DNA of 64,000 nucleotides from Allobacillus halotolerans (GCF_018967645.1 NZ_JAHLZF010000002.1:16701-80700), one strand, 5' to 3'. Shown: positions 19,396 to 30,266, counted from the stretch's first letter. Translations and numbers: made by a program. Notes: generated by a model from the sequence alone, not told the origin.

Positions 19396-19929
19396 TTATT
19401 TTTCTTCCTCGTCATCTACATCTAAATCATCAGTTTCCTCTTCGTCACCTTCAAAGGTATCATCTTCTGCATCTTCACGTTCTTCTTCCATTTGACCAAA
19501 AAGGTTCACATCATCATCTTCAGAAAATCCACCATCTACATCCTGAAGATCTTCCTTCAAGTAATCTTCTTCTGGTTCATCGTCGATCGTATCTGTATCT
19601 GACTTTTTACGCTTTTTCTTTTTGCGTTTCGGTCGTTCTACTTCTTCAAGCTTGATGATATCTTCTTCTGTTTTATCAAAAGGATACCATTGCTTTAAAC
19701 CCCAGACGTTTGAACCAACTGGAATAAAGCGACCATCCACATTTAAGTCCGTGTAGAACTGTGAAATGAATGTCTTTTTATCTTCTTCAGTAAATTCTTT
19801 TTCTTTGGCGACTTTATTATATAAATCACTGAATGAAACGGATTGATTTTCATCTTGCAAAAATTCATAAGCAATCTCAATCATTGAAATTTCTTTCATA
19901 TCTTCCTTTGCATACTTTTCCAAACCCAT
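19396..19929 (-). CDS. rpoE: RNA polymerase delta subunit
   Basis: Delta is a Firmicutes-specific RNA polymerase subunit that speeds recycling of the enzyme. With the ATG at 19929 (AAGGAG 8 nt upstream) it has 177 residues: a folded N-terminal HARE-type domain (MGLEKYAKEDMKEISMIEIA... NVWGLKQWYPF) and, after about residue 95, a long Asp/Glu-rich disordered tail preceded by a basic RPKRKKKKRKK patch, the classical delta architecture. It is directly upstream of pyrG as in other Bacillaceae. Confidence 0.96.
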   Translation of the reverse strand: MGLEKYAKEDMKEISMIEIAYEFLQDENQSVSFSDLYNKVAKEKEFTEEDKKTFISQFYTDLNVDGRFIPVGSNVWGLKQWYPFDKTEEDIIKLEEVERPKRKKKKRKKSDTDTIDDEPEEDYLKEDLQDVDGGFSEDDDVNLFGQMEEEREDAEDDTFEGDEEETDDLDVDDEEEK

Positions 19930-20266
19930 TGTCAGCACTCCTTTAAGACCTTAATCATCAAATGGTTTCCTATTTTATCATGCCGTATGGAAAAATCAAC
20001 TGAACATGATTCTCCGTTTGAAATACTATCATTTTAATATAGATATGTGCATTTTACCACATTATCCTAAAAATTAATCCATTGAAATCAAAAGAAAACA
20101 AACAAAGGAAGAGAGGCATACGTTTTTAGCTTTTTATACTTATAAAGCTGTTGGTTTTTCGGCTAATCATGAACTTTTTCTGCTCGACACCTTTCGTATG
20201 AGTTACATATTTCGACTCAATGTTCTAAAATGGAAAATAAGAGTTATTTGGAAAAGGATGGTGCGA

Positions 20267-21280
20267 ATGAATGGCTGGCCATTATCAGAAGTAATTCGAT
20301 TCGTTCTTCAATCGTTTTGGAAAAATCCGATCATCATTATCTTTATGTTGATTACACCTTTATTATTGATTTTTTTAAGTTCAACTGTTTTACAAGAAGA
20401 AGCCTATGAACCGACAATCGGTGTCGAAGAAATTTCTGAGCGAATGCAAGCTTCCTTACTTCAGCAGGACGTAAATGTTGAACAGACTTCGACTGCGATG
20501 GCTCTGAATAAATTGTCTGCAGGCGAAATGGATGCCTTTTTCACTTTAGAGAATCAAGGCGGCCTCTTAATATTGGAAGGGAGCAAACCACACGCCAATT
20601 ACAGCACGAATCTCGCGCTCAATAAAATGTACGCTAATTTATCAGCTGATGATCGTGCCTTTGATACATTGTATTTACACGGTACATCGCAAAACAACTG
20701 GTACGATTATATCGGCCCTGGCTTAATCGCATTTTTGGCCTTTGCCTTTACGTTGATTTGTAGTGCCATGCTGTTCTCCAGACAGGTTCAAACGTATGAA
20801 TTTCATTTGAACGGCACACGATTCATTACCATTTACTTTTTATTGTTCAGCATTCTTTCATTGATTCAATCGTTATTGATCTTAAGCTATAGCATATATC
20901 AATTGGATATGTATTTTGCAGGTTCTTTCTGGGGTGCCTTATTGACCGTGTGGTTGATCAGCCTTGTCGCCGTAAGTCTCGGCATGGTAGTCGCAGCCTT
21001 CACACGAACATTCTTCCAGTTTGGTTTTACAATTTTCGCGATTCATTTGACGCAATTTTATTTTTCCGGAATTTTACCGAGTGAAAATGTCGTATGGATG
21101 AATCGGATTGGTTTATTTATGCCTGTTTCTTACTCCGTCGAAGCCTTACGAGATATCATCATCCGCAACGAACACTTCATGGATATCTCAACCTATGGAT
21201 TGATCCTGATTATTTTTATTGCGATCAGTTTACGTCTAGTCGGTTATCAATTGAGAAAACAAGCGAATGTAGCGCCGTAG
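20267..21280 (+). CDS. Orphan ABC-2 type membrane protein
   Basis: 337 residues from the ATG at 20267 (AAGG 9 nt upstream; the frame continues to an ATG at 20198 that lacks a site). An N-terminal helix (about 25-45), an extracytoplasmic domain of about 110 residues, then five helices give the topology of ABC-2 permeases with a large outer loop (YhaP/NatB-like). No ATPase gene adjoins it. It stands alone on the plus strand opposite rpoE, and its substrate is unknown. Confidence 0.7.
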   Translation: MNGWPLSEVIRFVLQSFWKNPIIIIFMLITPLLLIFLSSTVLQEEAYEPTIGVEEISERMQASLLQQDVNVEQTSTAMALNKLSAGEMDAFFTLENQGGLLILEGSKPHANYSTNLALNKMYANLSADDRAFDTLYLHGTSQNNWYDYIGPGLIAFLAFAFTLICSAMLFSRQVQTYEFHLNGTRFITIYFLLFSILSLIQSLLILSYSIYQLDMYFAGSFWGALLTVWLISLVAVSLGMVVAAFTRTFFQFGFTIFAIHLTQFYFSGILPSENVVWMNRIGLFMPVSYSVEALRDIIIRNEHFMDISTYGLILIIFIAISLRLVGYQLRKQANVAP

Positions 21281-21323
21281 ATGAGTTGTCGTGTGGTGAG
21301 TCGTTGGGCGATTGGGGTGTTTG

Positions 21324-21470
21324 TTTGAACGGTTGGCGGGTTCGTTTGAACGGTTGGCGCGATCGTTTGAACGGTCGGCGTGCTTATTTGAACAGTTGGC
21401 GTCTTCGTTTGAACGGTCGGGGCGATCGTTTGAACGGTTAGCGCATTTATTTGAACGGACAGCACATGTG
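21324..21470. repeat. Array E: 7 units of TTTGAACGGTTGGCG, period exactly 21 bp
   Basis: TTTGAAC begins at 21324, 21345, 21366, 21387, 21408, 21429 and 21450, exactly 21 bp apart. The remaining 6 bp vary (ggttcg, cgatcg, tgctta). It lies between two convergent genes, next to the terminator of the kinase gene. Confidence 0.95.
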
Positions 21471-21489
21471 AATGGTCAATAGTAACATC

Positions 21490-21520
21490 AAAAAAGCCTT
21501 CCTTTAACGGTCGGCTTTTT
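21490..21520 (-). terminator. Terminator overlapping the end of the kinase gene
   Basis: Stem AAAAAGCC/GGCTTTTT; on the minus strand it runs into a T tract, and the stop codon of the upstream gene lies in the loop. Confidence 0.75.
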
Positions 21521-22055
21521 CTTTTTGTTTCTGTGTAAGTTGTAGGATGGTTTGTACACTTTCGTTTAAATCCTTATTTTCAATGACTACATCCACTTGC
21601 TCTGGCATGCCGAATTCGTTCTTTTTCTTTGCTTCCTCCAATCGGCTTTGGATCTCTTCCTCAGAACTTCCTCTGCGGTTTAGTCGTTCCACTAGCAGCT
21701 CTTTCGTTAATCGGATGAAAACGACTTTTGTATATTCAGGGTATTTCCTTTGCATCGCTCTCGCACCGTTCATGTCCATACAGATCACTAACTGATGATG
21801 TTGCGTTAGCTTTGTATCGACTTCATTCGCGGATAATCCGTAGTGATTTCCCGCATACTCACTTTCTTCTATCTTATCGAGATTTTTAAACTCCTCTTTT
21901 GAAACAAAATGATAGTCGTGATGATTTACTTCTCCTTCACGCATTGAGCGAGTGGTCGTCGTGATCAGTCTTTCGAAGCCGTGCGTTTCCAGTTGATGTG
22001 CAATTGTTGTTTTTCCCGAGCCACTGCCTCCGACTATTACGATGATGGTTTTCAT
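21504..22055 (-). CDS. Guanylate-kinase-like nucleotide kinase
   Basis: 183 residues with P-loop GGSGSGKT at 9-16 and the guanylate kinase pattern TTTTRSMREGEVNHHDYHFVS, where the Arg and Tyr bind GMP, followed by the lid region RLNRRGSSEEEIQSRL. It may convert GMP to GDP. The essential gmk of Bacillus normally lies elsewhere, beside rpoZ, so this is likely a second, specialised kinase. It has no operon partner, and its terminator overlaps the stop codon. Confidence 0.8.
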   Translation of the reverse strand: MKTIIVIVGGSGSGKTTIAHQLETHGFERLITTTTRSMREGEVNHHDYHFVSKEEFKNLDKIEESEYAGNHYGLSANEVDTKLTQHHQLVICMDMNGARAMQRKYPEYTKVVFIRLTKELLVERLNRRGSSEEEIQSRLEEAKKKNEFGMPEQVDVVIENKDLNESVQTILQLTQKQKEKADR

Positions 22056-22185
22056 AGAATCGCTCCTTTTGAAGTAAATTCTACACGAAAACGCTGAGCT
22101 TATGTAGATTAAATGTGCGTTTTAGAATTTTTTGCTGCTGCTAGCACAAAGGGTCATGTCAATATTCGTCTTTATTTTGATTTCC

Positions 22186-22655
22186 TTCAGTGTTGTTCTG
22201 CATTGCTTCAGGGTTAATTTCCGTTCCTTCAGGGTTAAAGTGGGATGCTTCAGGGTTAATCTGTGCTCCTTCAGGGTTAATTTGTGCTCCTTCAGGGTTA
22301 ATCTGTGCTCCTTCAGGGTTAACGCGGAGGGCTTTAGGGTTAATTTGCATTCCTTCAGGGATATTTCGTACTTCTTCAGGGTTTATTTACTATCCTTCAG
22401 TGTTAATTCGCACCCCCTTTTGAGTTAACCCGTACTACTTCAGCGTTAATTCGCGCGTTTCTTCAGGGGTAATCTGTGCCCCTTCAGGGTTAATGCGGAG
22501 GGCTTCAGGGTTAATTTGCACTCCTTCAGGGTTAATCCGCGCTCCTTCAGGGTTAATTCGTACTTCTTCAGCGTTAAATTGCATTCCTTCAGTGTTAATT
22601 CATACTCCTTCAGCGTTAATCCACACTTCTTCAGGGTTAACCTGCACTCCCCAGC
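22186..22655. repeat. Array F: about 22 units of CTTCAGGGTTAAT, period 21 bp
   Basis: The core CTTCAGGGTTAAT (variants with cgtt, tgtt) is followed by 8 variable bases such as ctgtgctc, ttgcactc and tcgtactt. Order of variable parts is partly repeated (gcggaggg, ttgcattc, ..tcgtactt occur in the same order in both halves), suggesting block duplication. It lies between the icmF terminator and the kinase gene start. It is the same family as array G. Confidence 0.95.
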
Positions 22656-22704
22656 ATCATCCCGCCCTGACCACCAGACTGACTTTCATAGTCTACGTAA
22701 AAAA

Positions 22705-22732
22705 CCGAACGAGACTGGTGCGTCTCGTTCGG
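22705..22732 (-). terminator. Terminator of the acyl-CoA/icmF operon
   Basis: A perfect 11-bp stem CCGAACGAGAC/GTCTCGTTCGG with a 6-nt loop, followed on the minus strand by TTTTTT. Confidence 0.93.
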
Positions 22733-22742
22733 ATTTGTATTG

Positions 22743-25700
22743 TTACATATTTCTTCTGTATTGTCCGCCGACTTCGTAAAGGGCATGGGTGATTTGTCCG
22801 AGGCTTGCGACTTTCACGGTTTCCATGAGCTCTTCGAAGATGTTTCCGTTTGAAGCGGCTACTTTCTTCAAGCGTTCCAAAGCTTCTTTTGCTTCTGCTT
22901 CGTTCGCTTTTTGGAAGTCACGTAGATTTTTAATTTGTTGTTCTTTTTCTTCTTGCGTTGCCCGGGCAACTTCCATTGAGTTAATGTCATCTTCTGATTG
23001 TGGGTTCGGATTCAGATATGTGTTCACTCCAATGATCGGAAGTTCTCCGGAGTGTTTCTTGCTTTCGTAATAGAGTGATTCTTCTTGGATTTTTCCGCGT
23101 TGGTATTGACGTTCCATTGCGCCTAAGACACCGCCGCGGTCGTTGATTCGCTCAAACTCTTGTAAGACGGCGTCCTCCACTAATTTAGTTAGCTCTTCGA
23201 CGATGAACGAGCCTTGGATGGAGTTTTCGTTTTTCGTCAGTCCGAATTCTTTGTTGATGATCATTTGAATAGCCATCGCACGGCGCACGGATTCCTCCGT
23301 TGGTGTCGTGATTGCTTCATCATAGGCGTTCGTATGCAAGGAATTCGTGTTGTCTTGAATTGCCAAGAGTGCCTGAAGTGTCGTCCGGATATCATTAAAG
23401 GCAATTTCCTGTGCGTGTAATGAACGGCCGGATGTTTGGATATGGTATTTCAATTTTTGGCTTCGGTCATTTGCACCATATTTTTCTCGCATGGCAATCG
23501 CCCAGATTCGGCGTGCAACACGTCCGATGACGGTATACTCTGGGTCAAGTCCGTTCGAGAAGAAGAATGATAGGTTCGGTGCAAATTTATTAATATCCAT
23601 TCCACGGCTTAAATAGTATTCAACATACGTAAATCCGTTCGCAAGGGTGAATGCGAGCTGACTGATCGGGTTCGAGCCCGCTTCGGCGATATGATAACCA
23701 GAAATCGAAACAGAATAATAGTTACGGACTTCATTGTCGATGAAGTATTCCTGGATGTCACCCATTAAACGCAAGGCAAATTCTGTTGAGAAGATACACG
23801 TGTTTTGGCCTTGGTCTTCTTTCAAAATATCTGCTTGCACGGTACCGCGTACGACCGAGATCGTTTCCTTTTTAATTTGCTCGCGCTCTTCGTCGTTTGG
23901 TTCACGGCCATGTTCTTCTTTGAATTTATCGATTTGTTGGTCGATTGCCGCATTGAAGTAAAACGCTAGAATAATTGGAGCCGGTCCATTGATCGTCATC
24001 GATACTGAAGTCATCGGATGGGTTAGATCAAACCCTTCATATAATTTCTTAATATCTTCAACGGTACAAATGTTGACACCGGATTCACCGACTTTCCCGT
24101 AAATGTCCGGGCGCTCGTCTGGGTCTTCTCCATATAAAGTTACGGAGTCAAATGCTGTACTGAGTCGCTTGGCTTCCTCGTTTTTCGATAGATAATGGAA
24201 GCGATGGTTGGTCCGCTCTGGTGTACCTTCTCCCGCAAATTGACGTGTTGGGTCCTCGCCTTTCCGTTTAAACGGGAAAACACCTGCCGTATAAGGGAAA
24301 GAACCTGGTACGTTTTCCGTCATCAACCAATACAGACGATCTCCCCAATCACTATACTTCGGAAGAGAAACTTTCGGGATCTTTAACCCAGAAATCGATT
24401 CTGTATTCAAATCGACAGTGAATTCTTTGTCACGTACTTTATACGTCAACTGATCCTGTTGATATTGCTCTTTAAGTTCATCAAAGTTTTCAAGTTGTTC
24501 TAGATTGTTGCGATCAATCTGTTTCTCATATGTGTCAATCAACTCATCAATCTCTTTGACTTCTGCATCGTTCATTGCTTCTTTGGCGCCTTTTAGTTGA
24601 TACAGTTTGCGCGCCGCTTCACTTTGCTTTTCGGCATCTTTTTTATAATTTTGTACCGTGTCTACAATATCTCGCAAATATTGACGACGTTCAGGCGGAA
24701 TAATCAAGTTATCTTTTTCGACAATCTTGATCGTTGTATCAAATGGCACTTCAACATCCCAGTCATATCGTTCATTCAATGTTTCTAAGATGGAAGCGAA
24801 TAACGTGTTTGTACCTGGGTCATTGAACTGGCTCGCAATCGTACCGAATACCGGGAAGGTTTCTGGGTCTTGATGAAACAACATCCGGCTTCGTTCGTAT
24901 TGTTTTCGAACTTGGCGGAACGCGTCTTCGGAACCTTTTTGCTCGAATTTATTAATGACGATAAAGTCAGCAAAGTCGATCATGTCGATTTTTTCAAGCT
25001 GCGTTGGTGCACCGAATTCCGCTGTCATTACGTACATAGAAAGGTCGGTGATTTCGGTAATTTCGGCATCCCCTTGCCCGATCCCACTTGTTTCGATGAT
25101 AATGAAATCGAAATCTGCTGCTTTTACGACTTGAATAGCCTCTTGGATTGACTTGGATAGCTCGCTCTTTGAATCTCTCGTTGCCAATGAGCGCATATAA
25201 ACGCGTGGATTAAAAATCGCGTTCATGCGGATTCGGTCACCGAGTAACGCGCCGCCGGTTTTCTTCTTCGTTGGGTCGACAGATAAAATCGCTATCTTTT
25301 TATCCGGTACTTCGTTGATGAATCGGCGGATCAATTCATCCGTCAATGAACTTTTACCAGCTCCACCGGTTCCAGTAATCCCTAAAACGGGAGCGCCATC
25401 ATTTTTCGTTGTCAGTTTACCAATGATTTCTTCACTAGCGACATCCTCATTTTCCACGTGGCTAATCAAGCGGGCAACTGCCTGGTAATCTCCCTTGTTG
25501 ACAGCTTCTACATCATTCTCAATATCCATTGGTGTCGGATGATCGCATTCCTCAAGCATATTGTTGATCATCCCTTGAAGACCAACTTCACGTCCATCAT
25601 CCGGTGAAAAGATTCGTGCCACGCCATATTCGTGAAGTTCTTTAATCTCGCGAGGTAAAATAACCCCACCACCGCCACCGTACACGCGGATGTGACCGGC

Positions 25701-25973
25701 ACCTTTTTCATTCAATAAGTCGACCATGTATTTGAAGTACTCAACGTGACCGCCTTGATAGGATGAGATCGCAATCCCTTGGACATCTTCTTGAATCGCT
25801 GCATTCACTACATCTTCGACCGAACGGTTATGCCCTAAGTGGATGACCTCGGCACCGCTCGCTTGCAAAATTCGTCTCATAATGTTGATGGAAGCGTCAT
25901 GACCATCAAATAAACTGGATGCTGTAACAAAACGGACAGCATGCTTCACATGATACGGTTTCGTTTGTTGCAT
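22743..25973 (-). CDS. icmF: Fused isobutyryl-CoA mutase (B12-dependent) with internal GTPase
   Basis: IcmF interconverts isobutyryl-CoA and n-butyryl-CoA using adenosylcobalamin; its built-in MeaB-like GTPase protects the cofactor. The start is the ATG at 25973 with GGGAGG 8 nt upstream (1076 residues). Domains in order: B12-binding domain (residues 12-145, D23-x-H25 in FDGHDASIN), G-protein domain (Walker [10 protein letters not shown] near 205), linker, then the acyl-CoA mutase barrel (from about 560, [10 protein letters not shown] to the C-terminus). Some homologues prefer pivalyl- or isovaleryl-CoA. It is the last gene of the operon. Confidence 0.95.
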   Translation of the reverse strand: MQQTKPYHVKHAVRFVTASSLFDGHDASINIMRRILQASGAEVIHLGHNRSVEDVVNAAIQEDVQGIAISSYQGGHVEYFKYMVDLLNEKGAGHIRVYGGGGGVILPREIKELHEYGVARIFSPDDGREVGLQGMINNMLEECDHPTPMDIENDVEAVNKGDYQAVARLISHVENEDVASEEIIGKLTTKNDGAPVLGITGTGGAGKSSLTDELIRRFINEVPDKKIAILSVDPTKKKTGGALLGDRIRMNAIFNPRVYMRSLATRDSKSELSKSIQEAIQVVKAADFDFIIIETSGIGQGDAEITEITDLSMYVMTAEFGAPTQLEKIDMIDFADFIVINKFEQKGSEDAFRQVRKQYERSRMLFHQDPETFPVFGTIASQFNDPGTNTLFASILETLNERYDWDVEVPFDTTIKIVEKDNLIIPPERRQYLRDIVDTVQNYKKDAEKQSEAARKLYQLKGAKEAMNDAEVKEIDELIDTYEKQIDRNNLEQLENFDELKEQYQQDQLTYKVRDKEFTVDLNTESISGLKIPKVSLPKYSDWGDRLYWLMTENVPGSFPYTAGVFPFKRKGEDPTRQFAGEGTPERTNHRFHYLSKNEEAKRLSTAFDSVTLYGEDPDERPDIYGKVGESGVNICTVEDIKKLYEGFDLTHPMTSVSMTINGPAPIILAFYFNAAIDQQIDKFKEEHGREPNDEEREQIKKETISVVRGTVQADILKEDQGQNTCIFSTEFALRLMGDIQEYFIDNEVRNYYSVSISGYHIAEAGSNPISQLAFTLANGFTYVEYYLSRGMDINKFAPNLSFFFSNGLDPEYTVIGRVARRIWAIAMREKYGANDRSQKLKYHIQTSGRSLHAQEIAFNDIRTTLQALLAIQDNTNSLHTNAYDEAITTPTEESVRRAMAIQMIINKEFGLTKNENSIQGSFIVEELTKLVEDAVLQEFERINDRGGVLGAMERQYQRGKIQEESLYYESKKHSGELPIIGVNTYLNPNPQSEDDINSMEVARATQEEKEQQIKNLRDFQKANEAEAKEALERLKKVAASNGNIFEELMETVKVASLGQITHALYEVGGQYRRNM

Positions 25974-25992
25974 GATTCGTTCCTCCCTCATA

Positions 25993-26610
25993 TTAATTCG
26001 CTTGAAAAGCCAATTGGCTCTTCAGTAATTGAAACTGCATTTCCATATATTCTTGAAGCGTAAACTCCTTTTGAATTAACCATCTGCGAAAGCCCCACAT
26101 TTGCCCTTGAACATACACATTATTGGCAACCAATTTCACATTTTTTTCATCCAATACATTGGCATAGCTATTGCTGATCACTCGTTCGAGAATCCCAACC
26201 ATTTCACGTTCTTTTTGCATGACATATTCTTGATCTTCTTTTGGAAGGGCTTTCAATTCTTGGTATAAAATCAAGACTTCATCCTGCATTTGGTCCATGA
26301 TTTGAAAATAAGCGAACACTGCTTGCCTGAGGGCTTCTTCTGAAGTGGAGTTACGATCAATGACATTTTCCATACGTGTCTTTACTTCATCGTGGACGGC
26401 ATCGCAGACTAAAAATAAGACATCTTCTTTTTTTCGAATGTACTCATATAATGTTCCGATGCTGAAACCTGCCGCTTTGGCGATTTCCCGGGTCGTCGCC
26501 CGGTGAAATCCTTTTTGTTTAAATAATTGGACAGCACCTTTTTGTAGCTGGTTTAATCGTTTCTTAACCAGTGCCTCATCTTTTATCGATGAAGTGATCC
26601 GGTGATCCAT
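25993..26610 (-). CDS. TetR-family regulator of the acyl-CoA operon
   Basis: 205 residues from the ATG at 26610, after AGGGTG. The N-terminal helix-turn-helix is [30 protein letters not shown]; the rest is an all-helical ligand domain typical of fatty acid or acyl-CoA sensing TetR proteins. It sits inside the operon, 5 nt after meaB and 19 nt before icmF. I infer it binds the shared motif found upstream of the thiolase gene and fadF; that link is unproven. Confidence 0.88.
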   Translation of the reverse strand: MDHRITSSIKDEALVKKRLNQLQKGAVQLFKQKGFHRATTREIAKAAGFSIGTLYEYIRKKEDVLFLVCDAVHDEVKTRMENVIDRNSTSEEALRQAVFAYFQIMDQMQDEVLILYQELKALPKEDQEYVMQKEREMVGILERVISNSYANVLDEKNVKLVANNVYVQGQMWGFRRWLIQKEFTLQEYMEMQFQLLKSQLAFQAN

Positions 26611-26615
26611 CCAGT

Positions 26616-27557
26616 TCACCCTCTCTTTTTCTCTTTCCACTCTTTATACCAGGCTTCGGCTAGCGCATAGGAGTTATCTTCTTTCTGAAGCGTCTGCTGC
26701 TTTGTTTCATCTGTTTCAATAAAACTTTCGACATCTTTCCAGATCGCTTCCTGGATTAACTCGTATACTTCATGACGCAGCTTGTTTGCCCGTCTTTCCT
26801 TTCCAAGGTCGGTATCGTTCAAGAATTGTTGATGGTTTTCTATCGCTCTAAACCACTGATCAAAGCCAAAGTTTTCGACGACACTTGTTTCAACAATCTC
26901 CGGTTCAAAGGCCCGGTTCTCGCTGGAAAGATGAATGAGGTCTTTTAGCTGACGTTTTAGTTTTTTCACACCCGGAATGTCGGCTTTATTTAAAATAAAC
27001 AAATCAGCAATCTCCATAATGCCGGCTTTGAATACTTGTAATACATCCCCACTATTCGGGGTTAAGACAACAGACGTCGTGTCGGCAACCTTCATAATAT
27101 CGAGTTCCGACTGTCCGACACCTACTGTTTCAATTAAAATATAATCGAACCCATAGGCATCACAGGCACGGATGGCGTCTTTTGTCGCACGGGCCAATCC
27201 ACCAAGACTTCCACGTGTCGCCATGCTTCGAATGAAAATATTTTCATCGGAAAAGTGCTGTGTCATCCGCACTCGGTCCCCAAGTAAGGCTCCCCCACTA
27301 AATGGACTCGTCGGATCGACAGCGATGACCGCGACAGTGAAATCCTTCTGGCGTAGCAAGGTGAGGAAACGATCGACCAAAGAGCTTTTTCCAGCACCCG
27401 GTGAACCGGTAATCCCGATATAATGTGACTTTTTTTCACTGCGATTGATCAAATCCATCAGCTTCAATTTTTCTGGATGGTCATTTTCAATCATCGTAAT
27501 GGCACGTGCCAACGCTCGTTGGTTCCCTTGTTGAATTTTTTTAACGAGTTCTTCCAT
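26616..27557 (-). CDS. meaB: MeaB-type GTPase chaperone of B12-dependent mutases
   Basis: 313 residues from the ATG at 27557 with AAGGAG upstream. The SIMIBI GTPase motifs are the P-loop GSPGAGKSS at 51-59, [27 protein letters not shown] and NKAD. The family (MeaB, formerly ArgK) loads and protects adenosylcobalamin on methylmalonyl-CoA-type mutases. A free MeaB next to IcmF, which has its own G domain, suggests either a second mutase elsewhere or an auxiliary role. Confidence 0.92.
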   Translation of the reverse strand: MEELVKKIQQGNQRALARAITMIENDHPEKLKLMDLINRSEKKSHYIGITGSPGAGKSSLVDRFLTLLRQKDFTVAVIAVDPTSPFSGGALLGDRVRMTQHFSDENIFIRSMATRGSLGGLARATKDAIRACDAYGFDYILIETVGVGQSELDIMKVADTTSVVLTPNSGDVLQVFKAGIMEIADLFILNKADIPGVKKLKRQLKDLIHLSSENRAFEPEIVETSVVENFGFDQWFRAIENHQQFLNDTDLGKERRANKLRHEVYELIQEAIWKDVESFIETDETKQQTLQKEDNSYALAEAWYKEWKEKKRG

Positions 27558-27651
27558 GTAGATCTCCTTCCAGAGATACTTGCTAAATGCAAAAGATTCC
27601 GAAAATATTTGGTAAAGCGGCACTTAGATTCTGTGCCGCCCCTTATATCAC

Positions 27652-28791
27652 TTATTTTGTCACCATACGTCCAACAACAAGACGCTGGATTTCTTGCGTT
27701 CCTTCGTAGATCTGTGTAATTTTCGCATCACGCATATAACGTTCTACTGGATAATCTTTCGTATAACCATACCCACCGAATACTTGAACCGCTTCAACGG
27801 TTGTGCGCATCGCCGTGTCTCCAGCAAATAGTTTCGCCATCGCTGATTCTTTTTGATATGGTAATCCTTCTGACTCATTGTAAGCCGCTTGATACGTCAA
27901 TAGACGAGAAGCTTCTACTTCTGTTGCCATATCTGCGAGTTTGAAAGAAATGCCTTGGTTCTTGGCAATTGGCTTCCCGAACTGCTCACGCTCTTTCGCG
28001 TAATTTGTCGCAGCGTCAAGTGCACCTTGGGCAATCCCGACAGCTTGAGCAGCAATTCCGTTACGTCCACCATCGAGTGTTGTCATCGCAATCTTGAACC
28101 CGTCGCCTTCTTCACCAAGCATATTTTCTTTCGGAATACGACAGTTTTCGAAAATCAATTCGGTTGTAGGGGATGAACGAATTCCTAGCTTTTTCTCTTT
28201 CTTACCGAATGAAAAGCCTTCTGTTCCTTTTTCTACGACAAACGCTGAGATGCCTTTGTGCTTCGCATCTTGGTCCGTTTTAGCAAATACGACATACAAG
28301 TCAGCGACTTCACCGTTTGTGATCCAAACTTTGTTTCCGTTTAAGATGTAGTCATCGCCATCTTTTTTCGCTGTCGTACGCATGGAAGCAACGTCACTTC
28401 CTGCACCAGGCTCAGACAACGCATAAGCGCCTAACGCTTCACCGGTTGCTAAACGTTGCAAGAAATTTTGCTTCTGTTCTTCATTTCCGTATTTATAAAT
28501 CGGCCAACTCGCTAATGAAATATGAGCGGATAATGTGACACCGATTGATGCATCGACACGAGATAACTCTTCGACAGCAATCGCATAGCTGACAAAGTCC
28601 GCGCCAATTCCACCATATTCTTCAGGCCAAGGAATACCAGTCAGGCCAAGCTCAGCCATTTGATCAAAAATTTCTCTGTCGAAACGCTCTTCCTCATCAC
28701 GTTCCGCCGCTGTTGGTTCGACATCTTTCGTCGCAAAGTCACGAACCATTTTTCGTAGCATTTGTTGTTCTTCTGTTAGTTGAAAATTCAT
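27652..28791 (-). CDS. acdA: Acyl-CoA dehydrogenase (AcdA-like)
   Basis: A 379-residue flavoprotein that oxidises short acyl-CoA to enoyl-CoA and passes electrons to ETF. Family signatures: [33 protein letters not shown], and the C-terminal [27 protein letters not shown] in part, whose Glu in YEGTQE is the catalytic base. AGGAGGAC precedes the ATG. It is the fourth gene of the operon and a paralogue of the gene at 29082; the two are separated by an inverted-repeat element. Confidence 0.95.
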   Translation of the reverse strand: MNFQLTEEQQMLRKMVRDFATKDVEPTAAERDEEERFDREIFDQMAELGLTGIPWPEEYGGIGADFVSYAIAVEELSRVDASIGVTLSAHISLASWPIYKYGNEEQKQNFLQRLATGEALGAYALSEPGAGSDVASMRTTAKKDGDDYILNGNKVWITNGEVADLYVVFAKTDQDAKHKGISAFVVEKGTEGFSFGKKEKKLGIRSSPTTELIFENCRIPKENMLGEEGDGFKIAMTTLDGGRNGIAAQAVGIAQGALDAATNYAKEREQFGKPIAKNQGISFKLADMATEVEASRLLTYQAAYNESEGLPYQKESAMAKLFAGDTAMRTTVEAVQVFGGYGYTKDYPVERYMRDAKITQIYEGTQEIQRLVVGRMVTK

Positions 28792-28829
28792 ATATAGTCC
28801 TCCTATAAACTGTGAATTAACTTATCGTT

Positions 28830-28962
28830 ACCGCTACAGAAATACACTACGCTTTCCGCGGGCTCGCGATCAGCCTCCTCGTTCGCAAAGAACGCTCACT
28901 GTAGGGTCTGTTCGTCTTCGCTTTCCCGCAGGAGTCTACGTGTATTTCTTTCGCTGGTTTAG
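28830..28962. repeat. Inverted-repeat element between the two acyl-CoA dehydrogenase genes
   Basis: About 130 bp with long imperfect inverted arms (AGAAATACAC...CGCTTTCCGCGGG on the left, CCCGCAGGAG...GTGTATTTCT on the right) and GC-rich inner parts CAGCCTCCTCG and TAGGGTCTG. It belongs to a family common between genes in Bacillaceae with the phrases CTTTCCGCGGGC, GCCTCCTCG and CCCGCAGGAGTC. The core also appears inside the MITEs at 44564 and 55948. It can fold into a strong hairpin in the operon message. Confidence 0.8.
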
Positions 28963-29081
28963 CGTTCATCTATTCCTGAATATTATTTCTTGTTTTTCTG
29001 TTCAAGTGAAAAGAATTCTTCTAAAAGTAATTGGCTTATTACCAAAGTGATCGCATTTTTTCTTGAAATTATTCCGACAAC

Positions 29082-30218
29082 CTACTTCAGCAATTGCCTA
29101 CTAATGACAACATTTTGTATCTCGTTTGTTCCTTCATAAATTTGAGTGATTTTTGCATCTCGGAAATATCGCTCAACTGGGTAGTCTTCTGTGTAGCCGT
29201 AACCACCGAATACTTGAACCGCTTCAATAGCTGCATTGACTGCTGTTGTGGAAGCGTATTTTTTCGCCATCGATGCTTCCTTGCTCGTATCTAGGCCTGC
29301 TTGGTATTTGGACGCGGCGTTATAGACTAATAGTTTCGCTCCTTCGACAGCTGTCGCCATGTCTGCGAGTTTAAACGAAACTCCTTGGTTTTTGGCAATT
29401 GGCTTTCCGAATTGTTCGCGTTCTTTTGCATAACCTGTCGCTGCATCGAGTGCCGCTTCAGCGATACCGAGCGCTTGGGCTGCAATGCCAATTCGACCGA
29501 TATTCAAGTTGGCTAAGGCAATTTTAAAGCCTTCTCCTTCTTCTCCGAGTCGTTGGCTTTCTGATACTTTCATACTGTCGAAATTCAATGAAACGGTACT
29601 GGAACCGTGAAGACCCATTTTCTTTTCGGATTTTCCAATCTCAAGGCCTGGCGTACCTTTTTCAACGATAAAAGCGGTAATGCCTTTATTTCCTTGCTCT
29701 GGGTTTGTATTCGCAAAAACAATGAATGTATCGGCATACTCACCATTTGTAATGAATACTTTTGATCCATTAATGATGTAATGATCGCCTTCTTTTTTTG
29801 CTTTCGTTTTCAATGATCCCGCGTCACTACCTGCACCTGGCTCTGTTAAACAAAAGGCGCCGAGGTACTCACCACTCGCTAGCTTCGGTACATAGTGGTC
29901 GACTTGTTCTTTTGTACCGAATTTCAAGATCGGAAAGGTTCCAACGGATGTGTGAACGGATAAAATGACGCCGAGTGTAGCGCTCACTTTGGATAACTCA
30001 TTAATGGCGATGATATAAGATGTGTAATCCATACCTGCCCCGCCTTGTTCCTCGCTGACAGGGACTCCCATCAAGCCGAGTTCTCCCATCCGTTTGATAA
30101 TTTCTGTTGGGAATTCTTCATTTTCCATCGATTCAATTCTTGGTGCAACTTCTTTTTGGGCGAAGTCACGGACCATTTTGCGCATCATTTCCTGTTCGTC
30201 TGTAAATCGCAAATCCAT
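29082..30218 (-). CDS. Acyl-CoA dehydrogenase (butyryl-CoA type)
   Basis: 378 residues, closely similar to the product at 27652 throughout (AFCLTEPGAGSDAGSL, KVFITNGEYADTF, GGYGYTEDYPVERY, YEGTNEIQNV). The catalytic Glu of YEGT is present. Likely substrate is a short straight or branched acyl-CoA; the operon context favours butyryl- or isobutyryl-CoA. AAAGGATG precedes the ATG. The gap of 290 nt to the next gene is unusual for this operon. Confidence 0.93.
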   Translation of the reverse strand: MDLRFTDEQEMMRKMVRDFAQKEVAPRIESMENEEFPTEIIKRMGELGLMGVPVSEEQGGAGMDYTSYIIAINELSKVSATLGVILSVHTSVGTFPILKFGTKEQVDHYVPKLASGEYLGAFCLTEPGAGSDAGSLKTKAKKEGDHYIINGSKVFITNGEYADTFIVFANTNPEQGNKGITAFIVEKGTPGLEIGKSEKKMGLHGSSTVSLNFDSMKVSESQRLGEEGEGFKIALANLNIGRIGIAAQALGIAEAALDAATGYAKEREQFGKPIAKNQGVSFKLADMATAVEGAKLLVYNAASKYQAGLDTSKEASMAKKYASTTAVNAAIEAVQVFGGYGYTEDYPVERYFRDAKITQIYEGTNEIQNVVISRQLLK

Positions 30219-30266
30219 CCTACGCCATCCTTTCTAGTAAATTCTTGTTAGTAAAAGTTTCATAGA

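Noticed and set aside
21247-21465. Repeat protein TVQT... on the minus strand
   Set aside because: Product of array E in translation; it overlaps the end of the permease gene and lacks a start signal.
22159-22350. Repeat protein with heptads INPEGAQ on the minus strand
   Set aside because: It is the translation of a 21-bp DNA repeat; no ribosome binding site, other frames are equally open, and 22-23-bp units break the frame elsewhere in the same array.
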